From positions 1 to 64,000 of the forward strand of contig NZ_FOWE01000002.1 in assembly GCF_900115395.1 (NCBI RefSeq): a DNA stretch of 64,000 bases. The letters run 5' to 3'. Numbering within the stretch: the stretch's first letter is position 1; each line of letters starts with the position of its first letter. The DNA is from Geodermatophilus obscurus. GTDB taxonomy: Bacteria; Actinomycetota; Actinomycetes; Mycobacteriales; Geodermatophilaceae. The notes under the pieces were generated by a model that saw nothing but the letters and a program-made list of their open reading frames with translations, was not told the DNA's origin and made no database searches. The translations under genes and the position numbers were made by a program. Positions 24,812 through 39,757 of this stretch are shown piece by piece.

Positions 24812-25287
24812 TACTGCGAGCGCAGGGACCAGCGGGCCAGGATCGTCCGGGCCTCCTCGGCGCGGGAGGGGTCGCACATCACGTCGTAGCGGCTGGCGGT
24901 GATCTTCGAGGTGCTCGTGAAGTCACGCTGCCCCCGGGTCGCCGCGTAGCCCATGGCGCCGAACAGCGCGCCGAACAGGACCCCGATGAGCAGGCCGGTG
25001 AGCACCGAGCTGATCCAGCTCGTCCCGCTGGGGGCGAAGATCCCGAGCAGCAGGCCGACGAACAGACCCCACCAGGCGCCGCCGACCGCGCCCGCGCCGA
25101 TCGCGCGCCCCCAGGTCAGCCGGCCGGTGACCGTCTCGATCATCCGCAGGTCCGAGCCGATGATGGTGACGTTCTCGACGGGGAACTTCTCGTCGGACAG
25201 GTGGTCGACGGCGGCCTGGGCCTGCGGGTAGGTGTCGTAGGACCCCACCTGCACCCCGCCGGTGGGCATCGACACGGACATCGACAT
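24811..25287 (-). CDS. general stress protein 17M-like membrane protein
   Basis: This 158-residue protein begins with a soluble ferredoxin-like domain (VGSYDTYPQAQAAVDHLSDEKFPVENVTIIG) typical of the YflT/general stress protein 17M domain. A Gly-rich hydrophobic middle (about residues 65-115, with GAGAVGGAWWGLFVGLLLG and a second segment) probably forms two membrane helices. A short soluble tail follows. A stress-related role is inferred from the family only. The ATG at 25287 with GGAG 6 nt upstream was chosen over a GTG at 25299. Confidence 0.85.
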   Translation of the reverse strand: MSMSVSMPTGGVQVGSYDTYPQAQAAVDHLSDEKFPVENVTIIGSDLRMIETVTGRLTWGRAIGAGAVGGAWWGLFVGLLLGIFAPSGTSWISSVLTGLLIGVLFGALFGAMGYAATRGQRDFTSTSKITASRYDVMCDPSRAEEARTILARWSLRSQ

Positions 25288-25379
25288 GTGTGGCTCCACT
25301 CCCGCGCTCGTACGGTTGTGGACGACGTACCCGCGAGCCCCCGGACGGACACGTCGGTCCGGTGTGACGAGCGTAGTGC

Positions 25380-26264
25380 TCAGCGGTTGCGGCGGACCCC
25401 GAAGACGATGTCCTCCCAGGCCGGCACGCGGGCGCGGGGGTCCTCGTCCTCGCCCTCACCGGTGCGCAGGACGACGGTGTCGTGCTCGGAGACGTCGTCG
25501 TCCGGCGCCGGGGCGTCGGTCCGCCGGTCGGCCGGGGGAGCGACGGGCCGCTCGTGGGCGGGTGCCGACCCCGGGGACGACGCGGGCGCCTGCGGTGCGG
25601 CGGCGCGGTCGGGCACCGCGGCGCTGCGGTGCACCGGTAGCGACGGGCGCTCGGCCGGCACCCCGGGGACGACCCGGACCAGGCGGGTGCCCTCGGCGAA
25701 GTCGCGGGTGGCGGCGTCGAGCGGGGAGACCGTGCGGGCCGGGACGTCGTAGACCCAGTGCGTGGTGCCCTCCTTGGTGCCGGCCCGCCAGGCGGCGGTG
25801 ACCACCCAGGTGCCGTCGTCGGAGCGGGCGGCGTCCCAGCGGACCGCGTCGAGGTCGGCGCCCAGCAGCCGCAGCCGCTCGGCCATGTACTGCTGCAGCG
25901 GCGCGCCGGGGACGCCCTCCGAGAGCCGCACCCGTGCGTCGCGGGCCTGCTCGGCGAGGCGGGAGCGCTCCTGCAGCACCGTGTGCGCGAAGCGCATGAT
26001 CCGCTCCACCCGGGTGCCGGAGGCCGCCGCGACCTGCTCGGGAGTCTCCCCGGCGCGGATGCGGGCCTGGATCACCCGGGGCGAGAGCCCGCCGTCGGCC
26101 TCGATCTGGCCCAGGCGGTGCGCGTCCCCGCGGGCCGCCGCGCGGACCCGCTCGTCGACCGGCAGCTCGAAGCGCTCGCCGTCGTCGGTGCCGTCCCCGC
26201 CCTCGACGGTGAGCACGAGGCTGCGACCGTCCTCGGACAGGCCCACGAGGCGCAGCGTGCGCAC
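25380..26264 (-). CDS. sepH: SepH, FtsZ-associated cell division regulator (DUF3071)
   Basis: This 294-residue protein has the DUF3071 N-terminal domain (residues 1-170, with LSPRVIQARIRAGETPEQVAAASG forming the helix-turn-helix-like part). A disordered Pro/Ala-rich linker and the conserved C-terminal motif PAWEDIVFGVRR follow. SepH binds FtsZ and promotes its assembly during division in Streptomyces and mycobacteria. The GTG start has GGAGGT 5 nt upstream. It lies upstream of serC in the same order as Rv0883c-Rv0884c (from memory), here with an M42 peptidase gene inserted between. Confidence 0.93.
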   Translation of the reverse strand: MRTLRLVGLSEDGRSLVLTVEGGDGTDDGERFELPVDERVRAAARGDAHRLGQIEADGGLSPRVIQARIRAGETPEQVAAASGTRVERIMRFAHTVLQERSRLAEQARDARVRLSEGVPGAPLQQYMAERLRLLGADLDAVRWDAARSDDGTWVVTAAWRAGTKEGTTHWVYDVPARTVSPLDAATRDFAEGTRLVRVVPGVPAERPSLPVHRSAAVPDRAAAPQAPASSPGSAPAHERPVAPPADRRTDAPAPDDDVSEHDTVVLRTGEGEDEDPRARVPAWEDIVFGVRRNR

Positions 26265-26390
26265 GGGTGACCTCCTCGGACGGCGGTGGACGAGTGGCCC
26301 GGGTACACCGGGCCACGCGCGAGGCTATCCGCGGACGGCGTCCGACGGCGGCAGGCCGTCCGGCGTGGCGGGCCGGGGAGGGCGCGGCCC

Positions 26391-26396
26391 TAGACT
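26391..26396 (+). promoter_or_regulatory. -10 element TAGACT, leaderless start
   Basis: TAGACT is 8 nt before the ATG at 26405. There is no ribosome-binding site in between. Confidence 0.5.
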
Positions 26397-26404
26397 CGCA
26401 TCCC

Positions 26405-29932
<3,528 letters not shown>

Positions 29933-30081
29933 CTCGCGTGCCTCTCTGCCTGCGGACCTCGTGCGCACACGGGTCGTGCCGCACGACTGCACCGGCGACC
30001 CTAGGCGGTGCCCAGGCCACCGGCACACGGGGGGCTGCCGTCCAGCGGGAGCCGTCCGGCACCCGTCCGCGGCGGCGGTGT

Positions 30082-30087
30082 CAGCAT
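30082..30087 (+). promoter_or_regulatory. -10-like element CAGCAT, leaderless start
   Basis: CAGCAT is followed by GGCGGG (6 nt) and the GTG at 30094. Confidence 0.45.
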
Positions 30088-30093
30088 GGCGGG

Positions 30094-30741
30094 GTGGCCG
30101 ACCTCTCCCGCATGCGCAGGGACTACGACCGCCCGGGACTGCGCGAGGAGGACCTCGCGCCCACCTGGGTCGAGCAGTTCGACCGCTGGTTCCGCGACGT
30201 CGTCGCCGCCGACCTCCCCGACGCGAACGCGGTGGTCGTCGCCACCGCCGACACCGACGGCGCTCCCGACGCCCGCATCGTGCTGCTCAAGGGTTACGAC
30301 GAGGCCGGCTTCGTCTTCGGCACCAGCTACGCCTCGGCCAAGGGCGCGCAGCTGGCCGCCAACCCCCGCGCCGCGCTCGTCTTCCCGTGGCACGCCCTGC
30401 AGCGCCAGGTCCGGGTGACCGGCCGGGTGGAGCGCATCGGCGACACCGCCTCCGACGACCTGTGGGACCCCCGCCCGCGCGAGGCCCAGCTGGCCGCCGT
30501 CGCCTCGGTGCAGTCCACCGTCGTCGACTCGCGGGAGGAGCTCGTGGCGCGGGTGCGGTTGCTCGACGAGGGGACCGAGACGGAGAAGGTGCCGCGGCCG
30601 CCGACGTGGGGCGGCTACCGGGTGGTGCCCGAGCAGGTCGAGTTCTGGCAGGGCGGGCCGGGCCGGCTGCACGACCGGCTGCGCTTCGTCCGCGACGACG
30701 AGGAGGGCGGCGGCTGGGTCCTGCAGCGGCTGGCCCCGTGA
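30094..30741 (+). CDS. pdxH: pyridoxamine/pyridoxine 5'-phosphate oxidase
   Basis: This 215-residue FMN enzyme begins ADLSRMRRDYDRPGLREEDLAPTW, the normal PdxH start. It has the FMN/substrate contacts ARIVLLKGYDEAGFVFGTSYASAKGAQLAANPRAALVFPW, then PRPPTWGGYRVVPEQVEFWQGG and a final RLHDRLRF. It makes pyridoxal 5'-phosphate, the cofactor of SerC and of the alpha-oxoamine synthase in this window. The GTG at 30094 is embedded in the leaderless pattern. It overlaps the next gene as GTGA. Confidence 0.96.
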   Translation: MADLSRMRRDYDRPGLREEDLAPTWVEQFDRWFRDVVAADLPDANAVVVATADTDGAPDARIVLLKGYDEAGFVFGTSYASAKGAQLAANPRAALVFPWHALQRQVRVTGRVERIGDTASDDLWDPRPREAQLAAVASVQSTVVDSREELVARVRLLDEGTETEKVPRPPTWGGYRVVPEQVEFWQGGPGRLHDRLRFVRDDEEGGGWVLQRLAP

Positions 30742-31997
30742 CGGCGGCGCCCCGACGGTCCTGGGCGCTCGACACCTCGCCGCTGCGCGAGCCGGGGTTC
30801 CGGCGGCTGTTCTGGGGCGTCGCGGCCACGATGCTCGGCCAGCAGATGACGCTGGTCGCCGTCCCGTACCAGGTCTACGCGCTCACCGGCTCCTCGCTGC
30901 TGGTCGGTGTCACCTCGGTCGTCGCGCTGGTGCCGCTCGTCGTCTTCGGCCTGCTGGGCGGCGCCATCGCCGACGCGATGGACCGCCGCCGGCTGATGCT
31001 GGTCACCGGCGCGGGCTCGGCGGTCACCAGCGCGCTGCTGGCCGTGCAGGCCCTGCTGCCCGGCGGCGGGAACCTCTGGCTGCTGTGGCTGCTGGTCGCG
31101 GCCGTCTCCGGCTTCACCGCCGTCAACCAGCCGACCCGCAGCGCGGTCATCCCCGCGCTGGTCGGCCCCGAGGGGGTGCCCGCGGCCAACGCGCTGGCGA
31201 TGACGGTGCGCCAGGTCGGCGTCATCGCCGGGCCGCTGCTGGCCGGGGTCCTCATCGGCCTGGGCGACCTGTTCCTCGCCTACGCCGTCGACGCCCTCGG
31301 GTTCCTCGTCGCGGTGCTGCTGCTGCGCGGCCTGCCGGCGCTGCCGCCCGCCGGCGTCACGGGGCCGCTGCGCCTCGGCGCCGCGCTGCGCGGGGTGGGG
31401 GAGGGGTTCGCGTTCCTGCGCACCCAGCCGGTGCTGCTCATGACCTTCGTCGTCGACGTGATCGCGATGCTGTTCGCCTGGCCGCAGGCGGTGTTCCCGG
31501 AGCTGACCGAGGGCCGGTACGCGGACTCGCCCAACGCGCTGGGCTGGCTGTTCGCCGGCGTCTCGATCGGCGCCCTGCTCATGGGCCTGACCTCCGGGTG
31601 GGTGTCCCGGGTCGACCGGCAGGGGGCGGTGGTGCTCGCCGCCATCGTCGTGTGGGGCGTCGCGATCGTCGGGTTCGGGCTGGCCCCCACCCTGTGGCTG
31701 GCGGTGCTGTTCCTGGCGGTCGCCGGCGCCGGCGACATGGTGAGCGCGGTGCTGCGGTCGTCGATGCTGCAGACGGCGGCACCCGACGACATGCGCGGGC
31801 GCATGCAGGGCGTGTTCCTCGTCGTCGTCGCGGGCGGTCCGCGGCTGGGCGACCTGCGCGCCGGGGCGATGGCCAGCGCGGTGGGGGTGAGCGCGGCGAT
31901 GGTGTCCGGCGGCGTCGTCGTCGTGGTGTCGATGGTGGTGGTCGCGCTGCTGGTGCCCTCGTTCCTGCACTTCCGGGCGTCGCGCGCGGCCGCCTAG
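30738..31997 (+). CDS. MFS exporter
   Basis: This 419-residue transporter has about 12 helices. It opens LDTSPLREPGFRRLFWGVAATMLGQQMTLVAVPYQVY and has motif A as GGAIADAMDRRRLM and a repeat-half RGRMQGVFLVVVAGG. This is the pattern of the EntS/DHA3 exporter group. The GTG start overlaps the pdxH stop (GTGA), so it is co-expressed with pdxH, though no metabolic link is evident. A large hairpin follows the stop. The substrate is unknown. Confidence 0.9.
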   Translation: MTAAPRRSWALDTSPLREPGFRRLFWGVAATMLGQQMTLVAVPYQVYALTGSSLLVGVTSVVALVPLVVFGLLGGAIADAMDRRRLMLVTGAGSAVTSALLAVQALLPGGGNLWLLWLLVAAVSGFTAVNQPTRSAVIPALVGPEGVPAANALAMTVRQVGVIAGPLLAGVLIGLGDLFLAYAVDALGFLVAVLLLRGLPALPPAGVTGPLRLGAALRGVGEGFAFLRTQPVLLMTFVVDVIAMLFAWPQAVFPELTEGRYADSPNALGWLFAGVSIGALLMGLTSGWVSRVDRQGAVVLAAIVVWGVAIVGFGLAPTLWLAVLFLAVAGAGDMVSAVLRSSMLQTAAPDDMRGRMQGVFLVVVAGGPRLGDLRAGAMASAVGVSAAMVSGGVVVVVSMVVVALLVPSFLHFRASRAAA

Positions 31998-32015
31998 GCG
32001 AGTGCTCCGGCGCGG

Positions 32016-32086
32016 CCGGTGACGACCTCGGGTGCAGCGGGCCCTCCTGCCACCGGAGGCCCCGCTGGACCCGAGGTGATCACCGG
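32016..32086. terminator. long bidirectional hairpin between MFS and udgX genes
   Basis: CCGGTGA pairs with TCACCGG, ACCTCGGGT with ACCCGAGGT, CAGCGGG with CCCGCTG and CTCC with GGAG, separated by 1-2 nt mismatches. About 27 base pairs form in all. It lies exactly between two convergent genes and has no T tract, so it is read as a two-way terminator. Confidence 0.8.
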
Positions 32087-32097
32087 GTCGGCTGCCC

Positions 32098-32772
32098 CTA
32101 CGCCAGCGCGCCGGCGACGACGCGCAGGTCGGTGACGAGCGCGCCGTAGGCGGCCTCGCGCGCCTCGTCCGGGGTCCGCAGGATCGCCGAGGGGTGGGCG
32201 GTCGCGAGCATCCAGGTCTGGGCGGGCGCGTCCTCCTCGGGCTCCTCGTCGGGGGTCACCTGCGCGACGCCCGGCGGCGTCCACGGCATCAGCTTGCCGC
32301 GCTCCTTGGTGATCCGGAACGACGGCGAGATGAGCGCCTTGGCCGCCGTCGCCCCCAGGCAGACGACGACCTCGGGCTTGAGCACCTCGAACTCCGCCTC
32401 CAGCCACGGCCGGCAGGCGCGGAGGTGCTCGGCGCCCGGCGACTGGTGGATGCGCCGCTTCGGGGTCGGGGTGAAGCGGAAGTGCTTCACGGCGTTCGTG
32501 ATGTACGTGTCCTTGCGCTCGATGCCGGCCTCGGTGAGCGCCCGGTCGAGCAGCCGGCCGGCCGGGCCGACGAACGGCTCGCCCTTGCGGTCCTCCTGGT
32601 CGCCGGGCTGCTCGCCGACGAACACGATGCGCGCGGTCTCCGGGCCCTCGCCGAACACCGTCTGGGTGGCCGGCTCCCACAGCTCGCACGCCCGGCAGCC
32701 GGCCGCGGCGGCCCGCAGGCCCTCGAGCCCCACACCCGACGGCGGGCTGGCGGGGACGTTCTCCTGGCTCAT
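32098..32772 (-). CDS. udgX: UdgX-type uracil-DNA glycosylase
   Basis: This 224-residue iron-sulphur protein has the family motif GEQPGDQED (residues 53-61), the KRRIH loop at 105-109 with His109, and a late HPSAILR. The KRRIH loop is the mark of UdgX, in which that His forms a covalent bond to the uracil site after excision. Cys26, Cys29, Cys120 and Cys138 are placed to hold a 4Fe-4S cluster. It protects DNA against uracil from cytosine deamination. The ATG at 32772 has no strong ribosome-binding site; TGTCAT lies 6 nt upstream. Confidence 0.96.
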   Translation of the reverse strand: MSQENVPASPPSGVGLEGLRAAAAGCRACELWEPATQTVFGEGPETARIVFVGEQPGDQEDRKGEPFVGPAGRLLDRALTEAGIERKDTYITNAVKHFRFTPTPKRRIHQSPGAEHLRACRPWLEAEFEVLKPEVVVCLGATAAKALISPSFRITKERGKLMPWTPPGVAQVTPDEEPEEDAPAQTWMLATAHPSAILRTPDEAREAAYGALVTDLRVVAGALA

Positions 32773-32819
32773 GGACCGATGACACCGCAGGTCGGCCGGG
32801 CGCGCGAGGCGGCGACCGA

Positions 32820-32825
32820 TAGCGT
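32820..32825 (+). promoter_or_regulatory. -10 element TAGCGT of the ABC operon
   Basis: TAGCGT lies about 38 nt before the GTG at 32863, giving a short leader that carries a GAGGGA ribosome-binding site. Confidence 0.5.
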
Positions 32826-32862
32826 CGCCGTGCACGGGCGGCGGACCAGGGATCGAGGGACA

Positions 32863-33789
32863 GTGCTCGAGTTCGACGGGCTCCACAAGAGCTACGGGGA
32901 CAACCACGTGCTGGAGGGCGTCGGGTTCACCGTCGCCCCCGGCTCGATGTTCGGCTTCTGCGGGTCCAACGGGGCCGGGAAGACGACCACCATGCGGATC
33001 GCCATGGGGCTGGCCCGCGCCGACGCCGGCGAGGTCCGCTGGCGCGGGCGGCCGCTGGACGAGGGGATGCGCCGCCGCATCGGCTACATGCCGGAGGAGC
33101 GCGGGCTCTACCCGAAGATGCGCGTCGGCGAGCAGCTGACCTACTTCGCCCGGCTGCACGGCATGGACGCCGCCGCTGCGGCCCGCGCGGCCGAGGAGTG
33201 GTCCGGCCGCCTCGGGCTGGCGGAGCGCCGCGGCGACGCTGTCGAGAAGCTGTCGCTGGGCAACCAGCAGCGCGTGCAGCTGGCCGCGGCGCTGGTGAGC
33301 CGACCCGAGGTGCTCATCCTCGACGAGCCGTTCAGCGGACTGGACCCGGTCGGCGTCGACGCGCTGGCCGACGCACTGCTCGAGCAGTGCCGCGCCGGGG
33401 TGCCGGTCGTGTTCTCCAGCCACCAGCTCGACCTCGTCGAGCGGCTGTGCGACTCCGTCGGCATCCTCGCCCGCGGCCGCATGGTCGCCTCCGGCACCGT
33501 CGAGGAGCTGCGCCGCCGGGAGGCCGGCCGGGTGCTGCGGGTCGTCGTCCCCGACGCCGCGCCGGGCTGGGCCGCCGCCGTCCCCGGCGTGCGGGTCGTG
33601 TCCGAGCAGGGCGGTGACACCCTGCTCGAGCTCGACGAGGGCACCGACGACCAGGCGGTGCTCGCCGCCGCGCTGCGGACCGGGCGGGTCACCCACTTCG
33701 CCTGGCGCCAGGCCACGCTCGTCGAGCTGTTCCGCGAGGCCGTCGCCGACCCGGCGCAGCGGCAGGTCCGGCAGGAGGTCGCCGCGTGA
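32863..33789 (+). CDS. ABC transporter ATP-binding protein (NatA-like)
   Basis: This 308-residue ATPase has Walker A GSNGAGKTTT near residue 37, an ABC signature LSLGNQQRVQ, Walker B LILDEPFSGLDP and switch His in SSHQLDL. A C-terminal domain of about 85 residues follows, typical of the NatA/DUF4162 group. It pairs with the permease overlapping by GTGA. The GTG at 32863 begins LEFDGLHKSYG. The GAGGGA is only 2-3 nt away, so an in-frame GTG at 32830 cannot be excluded. The exported substrate is unknown. Confidence 0.92.
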   Translation: MLEFDGLHKSYGDNHVLEGVGFTVAPGSMFGFCGSNGAGKTTTMRIAMGLARADAGEVRWRGRPLDEGMRRRIGYMPEERGLYPKMRVGEQLTYFARLHGMDAAAAARAAEEWSGRLGLAERRGDAVEKLSLGNQQRVQLAAALVSRPEVLILDEPFSGLDPVGVDALADALLEQCRAGVPVVFSSHQLDLVERLCDSVGILARGRMVASGTVEELRRREAGRVLRVVVPDAAPGWAAAVPGVRVVSEQGGDTLLELDEGTDDQAVLAAALRTGRVTHFAWRQATLVELFREAVADPAQRQVRQEVAA

Positions 33790-34967
33790 GCGCGCCCCTG
33801 TCCAGCGTGCAGATGGTCCGGCTGGTCGCCGCCCGCGAGATCTCCACCCGCATCCGCGACCGCACGTTCATCGCCAGCTCGGTGCTGATGATCGTGCTCA
33901 TCCTCGGTGTGCTGGTGTTCCAGGTCGTCGTCAACTCCGGCGACGACACCCAGCGGGTCGGCGTCGTCGGGGACCCCGGGCAGCTCGGCACCGCCATCGA
34001 GGCGCAGGCCGAGGCCCTCGACGTCGGCGTCGAGGTGGTGCCCTTCGACACCGGGGAGTCCGCGCGTGCCGCCGTCGAGACCGAGGAGGTCGACGCCGTC
34101 CTGCTCGACGGCACGGGCAGCGCCCCCGAGCTGGTCGTCGGCACGCCCGACGCCACCCTCGAGGCGCTGGTGTCCGGTGCGGTGGGCAGCGTGGCGCTGG
34201 GCGAGGTGCTCGCCGGGGCCGGCGTCGACGCCGCCGACCTGCCGCAGGTGACGGTGACCTCGCTCGACGACGACACCGCGGCCGACGGGCAGCGCACCGC
34301 CGTCGCCGTCGTCGGCGTGGTGGTGCTCTACAGCCTGCTGATCCTGTTCGCCCAGTTCGTCGCGCAGGGCGTCGTCGAGGAGAAGTCCAGCCGGGTGGTC
34401 GAGCTGCTGCTGGCCACGATGCGGCCGTGGCAGCTGCTGGCCGGCAAGATCCTCGGTCTGGGCGTGCTGGGCCTCGGGCAGATCGCCGTCATCGCCGCCA
34501 TCGGGATCGGCGGCGCCCTGGCCTTCGACGTCGTGGAGCTGCCCGGCGAGCTCGTGGGCACGGTCCTGTGGCTGCTGTTCTGGTTCGTCCTGGGCTACGC
34601 GCTCTTCGCCTCCCTCTTCGCCGTCGCCGCCTCGCTGGTGAGCCGGCAGGAGGACCTCGGCAGCGTCCTGACCCCCGCCTCGCTGGTCCTGGTCGCCGGC
34701 TTCATCGTCGCCATCCAGGCCGCGAGCGACCCGGAGTCGACGCTGGCGGTCGTCACCTCCTACGTGCCGGGCCTCTCGCCGATGGTCATGCCGGTGCGCC
34801 AGGCCGCCGGCGACGTGGCGCTCTGGGAGGTCGCGGTGGCCGTGCTGCTCATGCTCGTGGCCATCGCGCTGGTGGTCCGGCTGGGCGGGCGGGTGTACTC
34901 GGGCGCCCTGCTGCGCACCGGCGGCAGGACGAAGCTGAAGGAGGCCCTGCGGGCCGGTCAGGCGTGA
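33786..34967 (+). CDS. ABC-2 type permease (NatB-like)
   Basis: This 393-residue protein has one N-terminal helix (about residues 27-48, FIASSVLMIVLILGVLVFQVVV), a soluble outer domain of about 130 residues, and then five or six helices. The conserved VVEEKSSRVVELLLATMRPWQLLAGKI stretch marks NatB/ABC-2 permeases (sodium or drug export). It overlaps the ATPase gene by 4 nt. A strong hairpin follows the stop, so the operon ends here. Confidence 0.92.
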   Translation: MSAPLSSVQMVRLVAAREISTRIRDRTFIASSVLMIVLILGVLVFQVVVNSGDDTQRVGVVGDPGQLGTAIEAQAEALDVGVEVVPFDTGESARAAVETEEVDAVLLDGTGSAPELVVGTPDATLEALVSGAVGSVALGEVLAGAGVDAADLPQVTVTSLDDDTAADGQRTAVAVVGVVVLYSLLILFAQFVAQGVVEEKSSRVVELLLATMRPWQLLAGKILGLGVLGLGQIAVIAAIGIGGALAFDVVELPGELVGTVLWLLFWFVLGYALFASLFAVAASLVSRQEDLGSVLTPASLVLVAGFIVAIQAASDPESTLAVVTSYVPGLSPMVMPVRQAAGDVALWEVAVAVLLMLVAIALVVRLGGRVYSGALLRTGGRTKLKEALRAGQA

Positions 34968-34970
34968 CCT

Positions 34971-35027
34971 CCGGGCCCGTCCCGGGCGGGGTCCCGGCGG
35001 GGGGACACCCGCCCGGACGAGGCCCGG
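34971..35027 (+). terminator. GC-rich hairpin ending the ABC operon
   Basis: CCGGGCC pairs with GGCCCGG, CGTC with GACG and CGGGCGGG with CCCGCCCG around a GC-rich loop, directly after the TGA at 34967. A second small hairpin (GGGGTG/CACCCC, 35035-35050) follows. Confidence 0.7.
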
Positions 35028-35081
35028 ACACGTTGGGGTGACCTCACCCCGTGGGAGGGCGTGCGCCCAGGTCAGCGCCCG

Positions 35082-35087
35082 CATCAT
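35082..35087 (+). promoter_or_regulatory. -10-like element CATCAT, leaderless start
   Basis: CATCAT is 7 nt before the ATG at 35095, favouring that ATG over a GTG at 35038. Confidence 0.4.
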
Positions 35088-35094
35088 CGTCGGC

Positions 35095-35955
35095 ATGACG
35101 GAGGACCTGGACGCACGCCTCTGGCGGCTGCAGGCCTCCGAGGACGCCGACGAGCTCATCGACCTGGGTTGCGACCTGGCCGAGGCCGGCCGGCAGACCG
35201 ACGCCGAGTGGTGCTTCCGCCGCGCTGCGGCCCTCGGCGACGTCACCGGCTACTACGACCTGGGCAACAGCCTGGCCGCGCAGGAGCGCTGGTCGGAGGC
35301 CGTCGAGGCCTACGAGGTGGCGCTGTCCGGCGGCGAGGTCGACGCCTGGCGCAACCTCGGCCTGGCCCTGGAGCAGCTGGGCGACCTGGCCGGGGCCATG
35401 GCCGCCTACCGCGGCGCCGCCGCGGCCGGCGACACCGAGGGCGGGCTGCAGCTGGCGTTCCTCCTGCGCGAGCAGGGCGAGCGCGAGCAGGCGCTGACCG
35501 TCGCGCAGGAGCTCGCCGCCGGCGGGGACGAGGAGGCCGACGCCGTCGCCGCCTGCTGGGAGTGGTGCGCCACCCTCGACCCCGCCCTGGAGGAGCGGCT
35601 GCGGACCGGCGCGGCGTACTTCGCGGCCGCCCGGGCCGACCTCGCCGCGCTGCTGCTGCAGACCGGCCGCGGCGCCGAGGCGCGCTCGGTCCTCGAGCGC
35701 GGCGCCAAGCTCGGCGAGCAGGTGGCGTGGCTGCCGCTGGGCAACCTCTACCGCGAGCAGCTGGGCGACGACGAGGCGGCCGAGGAGGCCTACCGCGCCG
35801 GCATCCAGGCCGGTGACTCCTATTGCCACCACAACCTGGGCGTGCTGCTGGCCGACCGCGGCGACCTCACCGGCGCCGCCGAGGAGTTCCAGCGCGGCGC
35901 CGACGCCGGCGACCAGCTCGCCGCCGCGGCCCTCGCGCTGCTCCAGGAGAGCTGA
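35095..35955 (+). CDS. TPR/Sel1-like repeat protein
   Basis: This acidic, Ala-rich 286-residue protein is made of helical repeats of about 34-36 residues, such as DVTGYYDLGNSLAAQERWSEAVEAYEVALSGGEVDAWRNLGLALEQLGDLAGAMAAYRGAA. They run through most of its length, ending with DRGDLTGAAEEFQRGADAGDQLAAAALALL. It resembles a TPR or Sel1 solenoid and should act in protein-protein binding. No enzymatic motif or signal peptide is seen. The partner is unknown. The repeat style recalls the small protein at 860. Confidence 0.85.
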   Translation: MTEDLDARLWRLQASEDADELIDLGCDLAEAGRQTDAEWCFRRAAALGDVTGYYDLGNSLAAQERWSEAVEAYEVALSGGEVDAWRNLGLALEQLGDLAGAMAAYRGAAAAGDTEGGLQLAFLLREQGEREQALTVAQELAAGGDEEADAVAACWEWCATLDPALEERLRTGAAYFAAARADLAALLLQTGRGAEARSVLERGAKLGEQVAWLPLGNLYREQLGDDEAAEEAYRAGIQAGDSYCHHNLGVLLADRGDLTGAAEEFQRGADAGDQLAAAALALLQES

Positions 35956-35962
35956 GACCCGT

Positions 35963-35980
35963 GCACTTCCGCGGAAGTGC
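35963..35980. terminator. perfect 18-bp palindrome between convergent genes
   Basis: GCACTTCCG and CGGAAGTGC form an 18-bp perfect palindrome, with GACC/GGTC able to extend the stem. It lies between the stops at 35955 and 35987, so it suits a two-way terminator; it may also be a dispersed element. Confidence 0.6.
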
Positions 35981-35986
35981 GCAGGT

Positions 35987-36886
35987 CTACACCGTCCGCA
36001 GCCCCTCCAGCGGACCCCGGTAGGGCTCCGCCGGCGGGCCGCTGACACCGGGCCGCACGGTGAACAGCCGCCCGGCGTCGGGCTCGTCGGCGTCGCCGTG
36101 CGCGGTGCTGATCACCAGCAGGTCGCCGGCGAAGGCGCAGCTCGACGTGTTCGCCACCCCCACCTCCACGACGGCGAGCAGCTCGCCCTCGGGGGACCAG
36201 CGGCGTACCTGCCCGCCGCCCCACATCGCCGTCCACAGGCAGCCCTCGTCGTCGACGGTCAGCCCGTCGGCGACGCCGTCGGGGCCGCCGGTCTCCAGCA
36301 GCACACGGCCGTCCGAGAACTCCCCGCTGCCCGGGTCGTAGGCGAAGGCGTGCACCACGGCGGGGCCGGAGTCGGCGAAGTACACCGTCCGGCCGTCGGG
36401 TGACCAGCCCAGGCCGTTGGAGACGGTCAGCCCGTCGAGCACCGTGGTGACGGTGCCGTCGGTGTCGACCCGGTACAGGCTGCCGGCGCCGGGCCGCTGG
36501 TCGAAGGCCATCGTCCCGCCGAAGAGCCGGCCCGCGCGGTCGCACTTCCCGTCGTTCATCCGCGTGCCGCCGTCGCCCTCGCCGCCGCCCTCGCCGGGCA
36601 GGTCGACCAGCACGCGGGCGGTGCCGTCGTCGGCGACGTGGGTGAACCCGCCGCCGGCGCCGGTCAGCCAGCCCCCGGCCGCGGCGGGGACGGCGAAGCC
36701 CACGGTGTCGCCGGCGTGCAGGGAGCCGGTGTCGCGGATCGCGCCGTCGTCGTCGAGGGCGCCGCGGCGGACCCGGCCCGCGGAGATGTCGACCCAGAGC
36801 AGCTCGCCGCGGGCGGCGTCCCAGGTCGGGCCCTCGCCGTGGTCGGCGGGAGCGGGGGCGGCGGGGGTGGCTCGCAGCGTCTGCAC
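35987..36886 (-). CDS. SMP-30/gluconolactonase family protein
   Basis: This 299-residue six-bladed beta-propeller has the SMP-30 metal-site pattern. The Glu is in [20 protein letters not shown], the Asn in [21 protein letters not shown], a second Asn in [21 protein letters not shown], and the Asp in [23 protein letters not shown]. These residues bind Ca or Zn in lactonases that open sugar lactones. The sugar is not clear. It has no signal peptide. The start is GTG at 36886, divergent from PEP carboxylase. Confidence 0.93.
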   Translation of the reverse strand: MQTLRATPAAPAPADHGEGPTWDAARGELLWVDISAGRVRRGALDDDGAIRDTGSLHAGDTVGFAVPAAAGGWLTGAGGGFTHVADDGTARVLVDLPGEGGGEGDGGTRMNDGKCDRAGRLFGGTMAFDQRPGAGSLYRVDTDGTVTTVLDGLTVSNGLGWSPDGRTVYFADSGPAVVHAFAYDPGSGEFSDGRVLLETGGPDGVADGLTVDDEGCLWTAMWGGGQVRRWSPEGELLAVVEVGVANTSSCAFAGDLLVISTAHGDADEPDAGRLFTVRPGVSGPPAEPYRGPLEGLRTV

Positions 36887-36930
36887 GGCCGCCCAGGTGC
36901 CCGCGACACCTCCGCGTCACACGGACCGTC

Positions 36931-36936
36931 GATACT
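36931..36936 (+). promoter_or_regulatory. -10 element GATACT, leaderless start
   Basis: GATACT is followed by GCCGGCC (7 nt) and the ATG at 36944. There is no ribosome-binding site. Confidence 0.5.
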
Positions 36937-36943
36937 GCCGGCC

Positions 36944-39757
<2,814 letters not shown>
